Notes: generated by a model from the sequence alone, not told the origin. A stretch of 64,000 nucleotides of DNA from Erythrophleum ivorense (GCA_026724425.1 JAIUCV010000002.1:9305001-9369000), one strand, 5' to 3'. Counted from the first letter of the stretch, positions 23,960 through 35,701 are shown. Made by a program: numbers and translations.

Positions 23960-25830
23960 CTGAGGATGAGTTATCTCCTCCTCACAAAATAGGATAATAT
24001 GAAACATTATAATACAAAATAATTTACAGGTTGATCTGATTGTTTCAAGCTAACTCGCGCCAAATAAATAGGAGGTCCAAATCAATGGTAATGCAAAAGT
24101 ACGCTAGACTTTCTTGATTCTTTACTCTTTCTTAACTTCGTTAATTCAGTGCAATAGCTTTGCAAATATCTCACAAATCACAATGCAGTACCTAAGAGGG
24201 CCACACTGTCTAGCGCGCGCCATTTCATGAAGTGCCTCAACCGTTACCACGACTCACAACTACGCGCCGTCGCTGTTGACGATCATCACTCCAATTATTT
24301 ACAGCTTCACGTAAACTGCAGAGAATCTGTCCGATTCTCTAAAAAAGGCCACAAAAAATCGAGACAGAATCACACAAGTTGAAAGAGATATTTTCCAGGG
24401 CTTTCCGGAACAAAAAAGTTCACGGCTGGATAAGCGCTGTGTCAGATCTTACCGTACATTTTATTTTATAATTATTTATATAATTGGATCAACATCAGTG
24501 TATCACACCAGTCACGTATTTTCTTGGGTCCTCAACTCTGTGAGGGCGAATGCTGCTCCCCTTGAGCCTTGAGCTCTGAGCTTACATGGGAGCAAATTTA
24601 GAAATTTTAAATTTAATTTGAACTATTTAATTTTATATTTTTATTAGTTAATTATTTTTTTTATTTTGATATTTTTTAAATCTTTAAAAAAGTAAAATAT
24701 AAGATAAAAATAATCTTTAATTTTTATTAGACAGACTTCCATGAGATAAATAATTTAATAGAAATTAAAAGAAATTTTTTATTTTATGTTTTTGTTTTTT
24801 CAAATAAAAAATCAAAATAAAATTTAAAAATTTAAAATCTGAACCAAATCTGCATCCATTCACCTTTTTGAGACCTCATCTGTCGTATCCTTATTTTAGA
24901 GCGGTATTTATTTGTCTTCTGTTACTAGTTTGGAAAATAATCTTTTCCTGTAATGGAGGGATATTAAAAAATAGTGCATGGAGCTAAAATAAAAGGAGAA
25001 GAAACGTAGTGTACGATTTATTTATTTTTTTAAGGATATTTTTTGTTATGAAAAAAGATCCAAATCCTCCTGCCACAATTAGGGCTTATTAAGCATAGAT
25101 TGATGGTCGACAGCTTGCCATTTTTTCTTTTTTGGGGTTTAGAGCACGCCTAGGTTTTATCTAAACGAGGGAGCCTGAAAAAGAAATCTAATTGTGATAT
25201 CAATTCGGTTGGAAAAAAAAAAAAAAATTGAATCGTTATTTAGTGTTTTTTTAAATTTATTTTATCAAGGCCTTAAATTTTACTCTCCATGGGTTTAAAA
25301 GAGAGTTTTGACATATCAGAATTCTATTCGAGAAGATAAAGATACTTGCCTGTCTTAGTTATAATCATGTTGGCCAATTTAGATGATTAGAATGTGGATA
25401 CGATACAATCTCCTTTTGTTAAATGATATAAAAGTTAAAAGAAATATAAAAAATGAGTAAATGAAATATAAAATAAATTTTGTATTTTTAATTTTAAATT
25501 TTTCAAAAAATAATAACAAATTATTAAATAATAATTATAAAAATATAATAAATATTATTACTATTATCAATTAAAAAAATTCCCTCTCCTTCCAAGAATC
25601 CAAACGGCCTTTGTGACAGCATATCCAGTTAGCAAAGTAATCTGTCTCAAGGAAGCCAAGGAATATGCCTCTGTCTACTCAACATTCCTTCCTATTTCCT
25701 TTCCAAGAACAAGGACAAAACCCAACGAAGTGGACAAAATCGAAGAAGAATTAAAAATAATAAAGCCCTACAATATCCATATTGTTTTCAGAGATTTTGT
25801 CAAATGACATTAAAAACTTTTTCAATTTGC
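23960..25830. other. Intergenic DNA between PRK and NRX2
   Basis: No gene is supported. At about 24,210-24,300 there is a less AT-rich patch (GCGCGCCATTTCATGAAG... CTACGCGCCGTCGCTG) of unknown meaning. A 64-codon open frame at 25,613-25,807 shows no domain. The remainder is AT-rich. Confidence 0.45.
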
Positions 25831-25839
25831 CCACCGTTC

Positions 25840-25908
25840 TCCTTTTCCCTTCGTCTTGGAGACTCAACCTCTCTGCTGGTCTTCATCATCCACAACAGCA
25901 GCTGCAAG
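25840..25908 (+). other. Probable 5' UTR exon of NRX2
   Basis: A CT-rich leader-like stretch (CTTCGTCTTGGAGACTCAACC... CATCCACAACAGCAGCTGCAAG) ends in a good donor, AAG|GTACTT, at 25,909. The next coding exon starts at 26,528, so a leader intron of up to about 600 bp is likely. The exon start is approximate. Confidence 0.4.
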
Positions 25909-26527
25909 GTACTTCCTTTAAACTGGGTTTATCTCTATTATAAGTTAGAAACTCCCCAGAATCAGGCCACGAACCTTTAAGCCCCAGTTACATATTGGAT
26001 GAATAGGATTCCAATTTCCAAATCAAACATGCGCTTATGACCTCTATGCAATTAGTGGTTTCTTTTCACTTCACTTGTTCACTGAACTTTTATGCAGAAA
26101 TGGCTGTTCTCTTAAGTCATAGTTAATAAAAAGGGTTGCTTTTACTCTTCTTCCCTCTTTTCCTCTTCTTTCTTATTCCACAAACGGACTGAGTTATCTT
26201 CTGTTATGAAGTGAGAATGATTAAAAAACTATTGAAGAGTATTTTGTGCATGCTGGTTAGAAGAACCCAATTGGAGTGACGTGGGTTAGAGAAAGGAATT
26301 CTTAAAATTGGTCAAAAAACAAGAGATGGCCACGCTGCGCACAATCTGAACGGCCTTTGCCTCCGGGTCCTTTCCAAAGCACAGGCACAAATAGAAACGA
26401 TTGTGAAAGATAAAGAAATAATTCACAACGTAATTGATGCGATTTTGGATAATATTTCTTTCAGAACTCATATATTTCTCTTGATCAATTAGGTTTCAAG
26501 AGAGGTTATAAAAGGAAAAAAAACACA

Positions 26528-28036
26528 ATGGTGGAGAGTGGAGATCATCTCTTGCTTTCTGCAGTTCCAATGGCAGGGCAGGTCTATGAAGCCAAATCTG
26601 TTGACAGTTATGATATTATGAAGATTTTTGCAGCGGAAGGTGTTGAATTCCTTTTATCTTGTGATGGGAAGGTAGCCTAGTTTATACAAAATTCCCCCTC
26701 CCCCCCCTCCCCTTCTCTGTGTGTTTGTGTGTTTCAGTAGACAATAGGCTAATTGGTTCAACTTTTAGATGAATCAGCAGCTCTAGTAATTTATACCATC
26801 CAGGAAAAGCTTTTTTCTTTTCCCTCCCCAATAAACAATTAAAAAATTATGCACTTTTGCTAATTTATGATCATCATTGAATCCTGAGAGTAGGTACCCC
26901 TGTCATCATGCAATGGGAAAACCGTCTGCCTATTTTTCTCTGCAAACTGGTGCAGGCCTTGCAGAACATTGATTCCCCGTCTGGTTGAACTTTGTGACAC
27001 ACTGAAAAAGAAAGGCAAAAGTGTAGAGATCATTTTCATCTCCTTTGACCGCGATGAGGATGGTTTTGAAGAACACTTCAAGAGCATGCCATGGCTAGCA
27101 GTCCCGTTTGATGCAAATTTGCACAGAAGGCTGATTGACAGGTATCAAGTCCATCGAATCCCATCATTCATTCCATTATGTTCAGATGGCGTAACGGTTG
27201 AAGGAGACCTGATCGGCTTCATCGAGGATTACGGTGCCGAAGCATTCCCATTTACAAACAAAAGACGGGAAGAATTGAAAGCCATAGATCAAAGAAAGCG
27301 TGAAAAAGCCAATTTGGAAGAACTTTTGGCTCATGAAGGACGCAATTTTCTCATCTCCGGGGATGATAGGAAGGTTGTTTTTTACTATTTCCATAGTCAC
27401 AGTCTCACAGAACATAAATAACATGTCTTATTGTTGCAGGTACCAATATCTGAACTTGTAGGTAAAACTATAGGCCTATATTTTTGTGCTGACTGGTCTC
27501 CCCCTTGCCGTGCCTTCACTGTCCAACTTAAAGATGTATACAACAATCTCAATAGTGGAAAAGATCACTGTTTTGAAGTTGTTCTGATCTCAACTGATAG
27601 AGACCTCGGGGAATTCAATGTGAACAGAAGTAGTATGCCATGGCTGGTCATCCCATATGTGGACAGAACAGGGCATGATCTTTGTAGAATCTTTGATATC
27701 AAAGGAATTCCTGCCTTAGTTCTTATTGGGCCAGAGGGTAAAGTCGTAAGTATGAATGGGAAGTTTCTGGTGTCCTCATATGGTGCTGAAGCTTTCCCTT
27801 TCACCGAGTCACGTATAAGGGACCTTGATGCTGCTCTGAGAAAGGAAGGAGAGGCTTTACCTGAAGAGGTTGAGGATGTAAAGCACGAACATGTTCTGAG
27901 ATTGGATATGGCCAAAGCTTACGTGTGTGATTTCTGTAAAAAACAAGGCAAGTTCTGGGCGTTCTCCTGTGATGTCTGTGATTATGACCTTCACCCGAGT
28001 TGTGTGGAAAAGGTCAGCAAAGATGAAAGCTTCTAG
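26528..28036 (+). CDS. NRX2: Nucleoredoxin 2 (two thioredoxin-like modules plus C1-type zinc finger, 406 aa)
   Basis: Nucleoredoxins are thioredoxin-fold disulfide reductases of cytosol and nucleus that keep target proteins reduced. Exons 26528-26671, 26894-27373 and 27440-28036 join in phase 0 with GT-AG introns. Module 1 has VPLSSCNGKTVCLFFSANWC followed by RPC, giving an intact WCRPC active site. Module 2 has GKTIGLYFCADWSPPCRAF, where the first active-site Cys is Ser (WSPPC). Both modules carry ISFDRDEDGF / ISTDRDLGEF and MPWL(A/V)(V/I)P motifs. The C-terminus AYVCDFCKKQGKFWAFSCDV...HPSCVEKV is a DC1/C1-like Cys-His domain. The length is close to Arabidopsis NRX2 (about 392 aa). A non-coding exon probably ends at 25,908 (CTGCAAG|GTACTT), leaving a 5' UTR intron before the start. 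The 3' part is duplicated at 39.1 kb as a pseudogene. Confidence 0.93.
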
Positions 28037-29132
28037 AAAATACAATCACGGCAAGTCTGCAAACAGATGTTATAGAGACTAGCAACTTTGGGTGGGGTTG
28101 AATTTCAAAATTTGTGTACATAAGAAACAAACTACAACTTCTCCTGCCTATTACTCTGTTAGTGAAAGCTGCTATTTTAAAGTTGTGAAGTTATCTCACT
28201 CTGCCACCTCTACTTACATTTTTTGTGTACATGAAGTCTCTCACTATTAGTGCACCAGTACACAAATGTCTTGTGCATGAAAAAAAGTTTGAATTTATGC
28301 AGAAATTAAATAATGAAACAGAGGGAGATAAGGTGATTGAGGTATAATTTAATTATCTAAATTTTGTATGAAAATTATTATTAAAATTTTTCTCATAAAT
28401 TCTTCTTTAATAAATTTTTAAAATTGGAAGGATAACTAAATGCATGCAAAATCAACATAGAGATAATCATAAACATATTTGTCAAATTTGTCTTACTCAT
28501 CATAAGTTATCACATAATAATTTGAACTTATTTTTATTATGCTTAGTAAAAATTCTTAAGTTGGGATATTATGACAATAGTTTTTTCCAAATAAAATTGC
28601 AAACCACCAGATACATTTTATAGTCTGCAAAGTTTGAATTATTCTCCAAAGAGGGAGAGAGAAAAGGGAATAATCTGCGTGGTTTTCTCATTGGCAAAGG
28701 CTAAAAATAGTTCAAGAGAATCCCAAAATGGCTGCTAATTCTAGAAGGAGGAAGAGTGGTTTATTGCTATTCGCCTGTTGTTTAAACACGAAAAGAAACA
28801 TGATATATGCCTCAAGTCCGAAAGCTCAAAATAGTCAAATGCAAAAGCCCAAACATGGCTGCTAATTTCAGAGAGAGAGAGAGAGTAATTAGTTGCCATT
28901 CTTTTGTTGTTCAAACACCAAAAGAAAGAAGAGAAGTAAATCAAACTCATAAAGCCTTTTTGTCGTTCTTGGCCGTTAAGGGAGGGACGACAGAGGAGAT
29001 TCCGAAAGAGAAATTTTGGGGTCTTTTTCTCTGGGAGGAAACAAAAATCACAAAATCAGTACTTAGGGTTTTCTGGTTTTGTTTTGTTTTGTTTCCTTCC
29101 ATTGAAAGAGGACAAGGAAAATAGATAAAGGA

Positions 29133-31138
29133 ATGTGGTATAAAAAGAATCAATCAGAGAAGGAGAATAGGGGCGTGAAAGGAATAGTGGCAGTGGGAAT
29201 AGACAAAGACGGGGAGCCAAAATGCACTCAAATGGCCAATCGACCATCTGTTGGTTCAACCGTAGTTCTCATCCATGTCAATGTTAAGGGAGCTTCACTA
29301 ATCCCAAGCGAGTATACCTTTTTCTCTGCATGCCATACTTAAAAAACAATGTATCATGTCCGATTTGTATTTGATATAAGGATTGAATACGATGCAACAT
29401 TTCACATTGCATTTGAATATTGCAGTATTCATTCATTGTGTAGTGTCTTACATCCCTGTTAGAAATATTAGATATAGCAGAAGTGCCTCCTCAGTTGGCA
29501 CCCAATGGCTACAAGATTAATTGACCTCTCACTTTACTGATTGCAGGGTCAGGGACAAATGGTATTGCTGACGAGGGTTCACTGGCATACAAAGATTTTT
29601 CTCCCGTATCGTGTCTTTTGCACACTGAAAGACGTAGATTTTACCTTTTTGTTCCCCTAAGAAAATAATCTGAAAATTTTTCTCCAGCAAAATTAATCAA
29701 GTATAAAGAACACAAATTTGAGCGATGATTTTCATTTTACAGTTCTTGGATATAACTTTACGCATATTATTATGCCCTTCTTTTGATCTGCTTGGTTTTT
29801 TTCTCTCTCTCTTCTGTGGTGTGGAATTGGGGGATGGACTACAGATAGAATGCACGGATGTCTTACTAGAAGATACAGATGTAGCGAGAGCTCTATTTGA
29901 ATATACTTCTCACACAGCAATTGAGCATTTAGTTCTTGGCTCTCCATCGAAAACTGGTTTGCTTAGGGATCCATCTCTCCTGCGGAGTCACATGTTCGTA
30001 CCTTATCATTTTTGCAAATTACCCGTGACCTGGATGCTAAATAACATTAGATGAATTCAGGCAAACTTGACCAATAATGAAGCTTAAAATGAAATAAAGA
30101 AAGAAAACTTTCCATTTAGTTTCTGCCATATTCCACATGATATCGACAATAGCTTGAGACTTCATTTTGCCAATTCAACTTGAAACGGTTTGTAATGCCA
30201 AGAAATTGTTGTTGGTATTAATCTGACCTCCCCTGTTTCAAATTAAGCTGACAATGTGGTTTAGGGTTCAGTGGTATAAATAAGTTCCTATGTTTCTGGC
30301 AATGGCTATATGAACGAACGCATATCATTTCCTAAGGGGATTTCTTTCTTTCTTTCTTTTTCTTTTTTCGGTCAGAAAATTCAAGGTGGCTGATATTCCA
30401 GGAACAGTGGCAAAAGAGGAAATGGGTTTCTGTACTGTCTATTTTGTTGCTAAAGAAAAGATTCAATCAATGCGATCAGCTTCTCGTCCTGCTTCAACCA
30501 TTTCCCTTGCCAGCCACCATAATCAAGCGAGTATCAAGTTAGACCTATCAGAGCCACATATGCTGCCAACTAATTGTGGCATGAAGTATTGGATTCATTT
30601 CTTCAAGAATCACACACACACACACACACATATACACAAGCACATATTGCCTCTATTCTGCTCACTGGGAGATGTGGTTTCAATCAGCACTTGAAAGGCG
30701 ATCCATTGATGCACGAAGTAGATAAAAGGATGAAAGAGAACTCTTCAGGTCAGTGGCATTACATACTCCTCAGCAAATATTTCCTTCAAGTTTATTCCTT
30801 TTGGTCTGTCAAGTTGTTCTTTGCATGGTTAAATAGCATGTGCTTGTCATCTGAAAGATGAAAACTAATTGCTATTGAAGGCAAGTCACCATTCACTAGG
30901 AGAAATTTGAATGGCGAGTCACATGGGAAAAATTCCCTACCAGGCGCTGACATATCCTTTGTAAGCTCTGAAAGACCAAGTCCAGACCGCGTGTTCTGTT
31001 TGTTATATGACATCTCAGAACAGGGTTGTCCGACCCTGGGGAATCATTTAGCTCACAAACAGATGAAAACAACAGCTTTGGGTCAATGCAGTATGGAAGG
31101 AGGTTTGTGGCTCTCCTCCTATGGCAAGCAGACATTAG
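29133..31138 (+). pseudogene. USP-domain protein kinase gene, copy A: truncated pseudogene (USP part only)
   Basis: The family has an N-terminal universal-stress-protein domain, a coiled coil and a kinase (RLCK IX-type; relatives of U-box kinases). Copy A retains USP exons: 29133 to about 29310 (GIVAVGIDKD ... STVVLIHVNVKG), about 29,548-29,637 (LPYRVFCTLKDV in part, with an internal deletion relative to copy B), 29845-29966 (LLEDTDVARALFEYTSHTAI, EHLVLGSPSKTGLL) and 30376 onward (KFKVADIPG, FCTVYFVAKEKIQSMRSASR), and the linker phrase ADISFVSSERPSPDR at about 30,949. In exon 1 the segment for GSQNALKW-IDHLL is read in a shifted frame between two compensating indels. Two donors are lost: AT at 29,638 and GG at 29,967, where copy B has GT. 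Homology to copy B stops at about 31,138, so coiled coil and kinase are absent. Confidence 0.85.
30611..30630. repeat. (CA)10 microsatellite within USPK-A
   Basis: Ten CA units occupy the same relative position as the CA run in USPK-B (43,804-43,821), so the repeat predates the duplication. Confidence 0.9.
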
Positions 31139-31154
31139 GAGAGGTGCATGATTA

Positions 31155-31800
31155 GATGTGACAATAGGCAGAGCAGGGAAACTCAGAATTCAAAAAATTC
31201 ATGAGCCAATCTGTACTGCAATAGGCCTTGTCCAGTTTAACTCGTACTTCGTCAATGCCCTTCCTATAGTTTGTCCAAGTATACCATTAACACTTAAGAA
31301 GGAGATATCAGGGCGCAAGAGTTCATTGCCCCAAGGAACGGTTCTACTCCCATTATTTCGTTCACTGCACTTTTCTCCCGGAACTCCACAGTGATTAAAA
31401 TCGCCAATTAAGAGCCAAGGTGAATTGATATTAGATGAAGTGGTTTTAGTACAGTCCCATAAAATGTACCTTTGATGCAATTTCGGAAAGCCATAAATAA
31501 AAGAGATATAGCAAGAAAAGCTCTGTAGGCTGTATACTTTTATACGGATCTAATTAGGAGATATGTCAACCAACATGCAAACTAAATGCTTCTCCATGCT
31601 AAGATTAAACCACCCGTTTTATGCTTGGCATCTGTATCCAAAATGTTATCAAAACCTAGAGTTCTGAGCTTCTTACATACAACATCAGTTAAGAGTTTTG
31701 CTTCAGACAAAAAGACAAAATCAGGGCAACATTTATCCAAGTTTCTTTTTTTTTTGGCTATTTGAGCTGTACAGGACTTCTTGAAACCTGGCAGTTCCAG
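31155..31800 (-). mobile_element. LINE (L1-type) endonuclease fragment at the duplication junction
   Basis: The minus strand carries plant L1 ORF2 endonuclease text in order, with frameshifts: KIISWNCQ (about 31,795), CCPDFVFLSEAKLLTD and LRTLGFDNILDTDAKHKTGG (31,710-31,610), FIYGFPKLHQRYILWDC (about 31,500-31,450), SPWLLIGDFNHCGVPGEKCS (31,420-31,350) and VKLDKAYCSTDWLMNF (31,240-31,190). This spans the usual length of the APE-like domain (about 210 codons). No reverse transcriptase and no poly-A tail are present. The right part abuts the tail of GGCT-B, and the left part abuts the truncated USPK-A. Confidence 0.82.
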
Positions 31801-31801
31801 C

Positions 31802-31924
31802 TTATAATTTTCGGCTAATTCTTGCTCTTTTGGTAGGCCTTTCACTGGCAGAGGCTTCTTTAACTGGTGGTGACCGCTTTCTCTTGCGCATGGGTCCGCT
31901 GCTGTCTTGCTCGATATCACCACA
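31802..31924 (-). other. Possible new terminal exon of GGCT-B with a bipartite-NLS-like basic tail
   Basis: It is an open 40-codon frame plus stop, preceded by a consensus acceptor and in phase with the donor at 32,010. Residues RKRKR and KRAR, about 14 residues apart, resemble a bipartite nuclear localisation signal. The 3' end of the frame overlaps, in a different frame, the LINE text KIISWNCQ. Basic stretches like this are common just before the endonuclease in plant L1 elements, so the exon may be captured LINE sequence. Confidence 0.4.
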
Positions 31925-33499
31925 CTGAAAAGCAGCAATAAGGATTACATTAGCAGCAATAATATTGGGAGAAAAAAAAAAAACAATAAAGCACAAGAAC
32001 TGATGAGTACCTTTGGTATCTTCCTCACTTCATTTGCAAGCTCTATCACTAAGTCATCCTCATGGCCTGCACATGAACGGTGAAACCTCTCAGAACTCAT
32101 CAACATGCATATATAACTCGCCAATAACATACATGACAGACAGATATCAGTGACAGATAACTCACCAATATCATGCATGAACTTCTCCAAACAGTAAAGA
32201 TAGTCCCTGTTGTTTCCACAAGGACCACGAGCTGTTGCTATTTGCCTGAATGGATAAACAGAAATTAGACAGGAACCAAAGGAAAGGTGACACTTGATCT
32301 TAAGAAAAAAAAGGGGGGGGGGGGGACCTCGCCATGTCCTCCAAAGGGGCAGGTCCCAGGTAGTATTTGTATGCTTTGTCTGCAGTAGATGTAAATCTGA
32401 ATAGATTGAAATGAGTTCTGTTAGCAATTTCGTTACCAGAACAGACCACTTATGTTACATTTTACTAATAAATAGAAATAGTAATAAAGCACAATGCTAA
32501 CTTACACCATGACTCCAGTTAGAGCAGGGTTCGGTGAATCTTCCTGAAGATTAAATAGAGTAAGGATCATATTAGCAGCAATAACATTGAAAAAAACAAC
32601 AAAACAAGAACCGATAAGGGAAAAAATAATAATAATAAAACTTAAGGATTGTAGGGCACTTAAATTATAATCTCACCTTGTAAAAGTTGACACGAGTCCT
32701 TTGATCATATTCGCATTCCCTCCGCTCCAAATACTACATCAGAAAAGAGAAGAAAAAGGGAGAAAAATTGAGTACTCAGTTAAAATTACTAACCGAAATG
32801 GGAATAGATGGCAAGCTAGGAATTACATAGAACAGTTCATAAGGCTTTAAAAATTTTTAGCTTATTTTAAAACCTACTGCCACATTTAATTTAAAGAAGA
32901 ATGGATAGAACAAGTTCTAAAAACTGTCCCGATGCAAATGAAATGACTACCTGCATAGCCAGTTTTTCCTTTTCAGGGCCTCCACGAACACAATAAGCAG
33001 CGCCCCACTGAAAAAATGTTGAATAGTTTATAAGAAAAAGGCCAAAGACATAAAGATAAATTATAAGGTATATACATGCCAAGGCATTGGCATTGGAGAC
33101 CTATCATCAAAACAACAATGCGTGTTCCACTTTGTATCAATTAATAATTACATTTTTGTGCATTAATATATGACCATTAGAGACAACCCGTGGTCACAAT
33201 AAATAAAATAGGTCCTTACACAAATAGCCCCTTCTTTCTGCTCCAACGTGCAAATTCTTGCAGGGTTTTCAGGTGTACCCCTGTGATCAATACATGCTGC
33301 CAAAGCAAATAACATGTTTAAGCAACCGTAAAGTAGTACAAAACCAAGAAGGGAGGCACAGAAATACCTGCATGGTAGGAAGAAACTTACCTAAATCAAA
33401 TACACGTCTATAGTCCCTTATGAATCCAACCACTTTCTCATCGTAATCAAATCCTGGGTTCCACACCAGTGAACCATAGCCAAAAATCCAAAACACCAT
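31802..33499 (-). CDS. GGCT2: ChaC-like gamma-glutamylcyclotransferase, copy B, with altered C-terminus
   Basis: Exons 33391-33499, 33220-33296, 32951-33007, 32677-32733, 32506-32543, 32328-32396, 32166-32245 and 32011-32066 match GGCT-A exon for exon, and every splice site is preserved. Exon 5 is one codon shorter (EDSPNPAL against EGDSLNPAL). GYGSLVW, DHRGTPENPAR and the catalytic YLERRE are intact. After NEVRK, copy A's final 41 residues are missing. A donor (CCAAAG|GTACTC) can splice to an acceptor (CTTTTCAG) before 31802-31924, which adds 40 residues with two basic clusters (MRKRKRSPP, PTKRAR) and gives a 221-aa protein. Without that splice, translation ends at 31,945 in a hydrophobic tail (VLISSCALLFFFFLP). 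Catalytic function is plausible. The C-terminal structure is inference. Confidence 0.78.
31930..32005. repeat. Extra copy of GGCT-B intron 4 sequence
   Basis: The text AAGGATTACATTAGCAGCAATAATATTG... ACAAGAACTGATGAG repeats, with small changes, intron 4 of the same gene at 32,557-32,615 (AAGGATCATATTAGCAGCAATAACATTG... ACAAGAACCGATAAG). It also resembles 16,735-16,805 of copy A. It provides the acceptor context in front of the possible terminal exon. Confidence 0.7.
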
Positions 33500-35262
33500 G
33501 GCTGTTCGGTTTCTTGAAAAAGAAAAAAAAAACCACTATTAGTGAAAAGAAATTCCAAGAAATTAAACGAAGATGAAGTTTGAGAAGATAATAACAGAAC
33601 TTGTCCTTTGTACATAAATGAATTTAAATTTAGTAGTGAACTTCAAATGAGAGAAAATCAAGAAATTTTGCTTTACTTTCCACCATTTTCTTTAAGAGCT
33701 TATGAAGAGAAATCAGGAATTATGTTTTTGAAAAACTCTCTAAGACACAATTGCATGTCAACTCAGTTACTGACTTAACTGGGACCCTGAGTTAGCTTCT
33801 TTTTTATAGAACTTTCGTCAAAATCCTTCTTCCTTGTCATTTTCTTCAGCCACAAAAAAAATCAAGGCATATGCAGCAGTATATGACAAGTCAAAAGGCA
33901 AGGCAAATTGATTGGTATTTATCATGAAAGCACAAAAAAATTAAAATTTCATACTCTAATTCTTGCAACATAAAAACAGAGGGAATGAAGGGAAAAAACA
34001 TCCCCCAAAAAATGAAAATTCTATATAGAATCATTACTGCCTAACTAGGAATGGCAATAGAGTGGGGTGAGGCAGGTTCTTCAGTACCCGTTCCCACCAC
34101 ATTCTTCCCTACTTTGCCCTATGATGCCACAGGTTTTTCCTTTCTAACATGTACCCATAATTGTAGGTATTATATCACCCATACCCAACCCGCCCCCAAA
34201 AAAATAAGAGATATTAAATATTGCTGTTGGCAGCACCACAATTTAAAATGCCACAGCAGCAAATATCTAAAAAATAATGATTGGTTTTATAAATTTCAAA
34301 ATCAAACAAATCGGTTGCACAAATAAATGGATATAGTTCAAGTATCATCATTTCGATAACACCATAAGTTAGTCCGCTTCAAGAAATTATAGGATGTCAG
34401 AGTAACCCATCAAAGACAGACAAATTTGCCTAAATCATTGCTAGCAAGTCATCATTGTTATAAATATCAGAACTCCCATGGTATCCACTTAACCTTGAAA
34501 CTGTAAAGTACTAAATTTACTGTTGGGGACAAATATTAGCATATTTCACATATTATCTGTATATTTTCTAACCCTTACAAATATGACAGAGTAAAATAGA
34601 TTCATATTATTAGAGGGGGGATGTAAGATAAATTCATTTGTGAAAAAATGGTTCAAAGTAAAATAAATTCATATTATTAGACTGGGGATATACCAGTAAT
34701 AGTCTGTCCAGGTAACATTTGCATTTATAACACACCCTATGATACCATAAACAACACCTCAGCAGAATAGATATTTTATTGGTTGAAACCCAATTTTCAA
34801 GTCCAAAGGTGCGAGAATGACAACTCTATTGTAGTTAAATATATGTCCAAACTACAAAGAGACTTTGATAATGACACAGACATTATATGCAATAAACAAC
34901 AGTAGATCCTACCAGAGAACACTTGGTTCATTACTAGCAGCCATCTCACTACAATATTAAAACATTAGACAAGCTGTATTATAAACAGACAAAATGCAAA
35001 GATAGTAATTAATCAATGAAAAAGGAAAGAAGGAAAATATGCATTGAGAATTTCAGATCTTACTATCTTAGGGTGAAAGCAAGCAGAAACCCTCTATTGC
35101 ACGAATTGCACAAATTGAACTACTCAGCAATGGCTTAGTTAAGGAGATTAGAGCTGAAATTGTATTAGTCCATCTAATCCACCCTTTTCCCGATATATTC
35201 AATTTTGGACAACAATCATTGTGCCAACACGTTAGCACAGTTTCATTCTTATCTTTGTTTTC

Positions 35263-35398
35263 CTAATCCGGTGGGCTATTGAAAAAGTCCATGATGCTCA
35301 CAGTTTCACACCCACCTTCGTCAGTAATTTTACCGAACACCCCGAAGGCGTCATGATGAGGACCAAGCGACACAGTCAGAACGTGTTCTTGAGGATCA
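35263..35398 (-). pseudogene. Coding-like C-terminal fragment of an unidentified protein
   Basis: The minus strand reads DPQEHVLTVSLGPHHDAFGV, then FGKITDEGGCETVS and IMDFFNSPPD, then a stop. It is preceded by a possible splice acceptor (GAGGTAG). Composition and codon use look protein-coding, unlike the flanks. The phrase PHHDAFGVFGKIT is weakly reminiscent of the cyclophilin PHLDG..VVFGKV motif, but I cannot identify the family. I could not join it in frame to the upstream open stretch at 35,522-35,739. Confidence 0.35.
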
Positions 35399-35701
35399 CT
35401 ACCTCACTCTAATCACTCTTACTATCAGATCAAAAGAAAACAAGATACCCAAGTTGAAGAAGAAGCTGAGATGAAACACACATAAAGACACCCAGATCTG
35501 AAGACCCAAAATACCATACCTTTAGCCAATGACTGGAATTGAAATTTCAGGCGTGATTCGAACTGAAATTCGACCGAAGAATAGAACTGTTGAGCTGGAG
35601 CTGCTGATCGGAACTGATGTGAGTTTGTTCGGGTCGGTGCTGGACTTTCTGAAGAAAGAAGCGATGAAAAGGAATAGCGGGAATGGGGTAGGCGCGGGGT
35701 G

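Noticed and set aside
32305..32330. Poly-A/poly-G run adjoining the exon 6 donor of GGCT-B
   Set aside because: It is absent from copy A and could be slippage or a sequencing artefact. The GAG|GT donor itself is unchanged, so no functional meaning is claimed.
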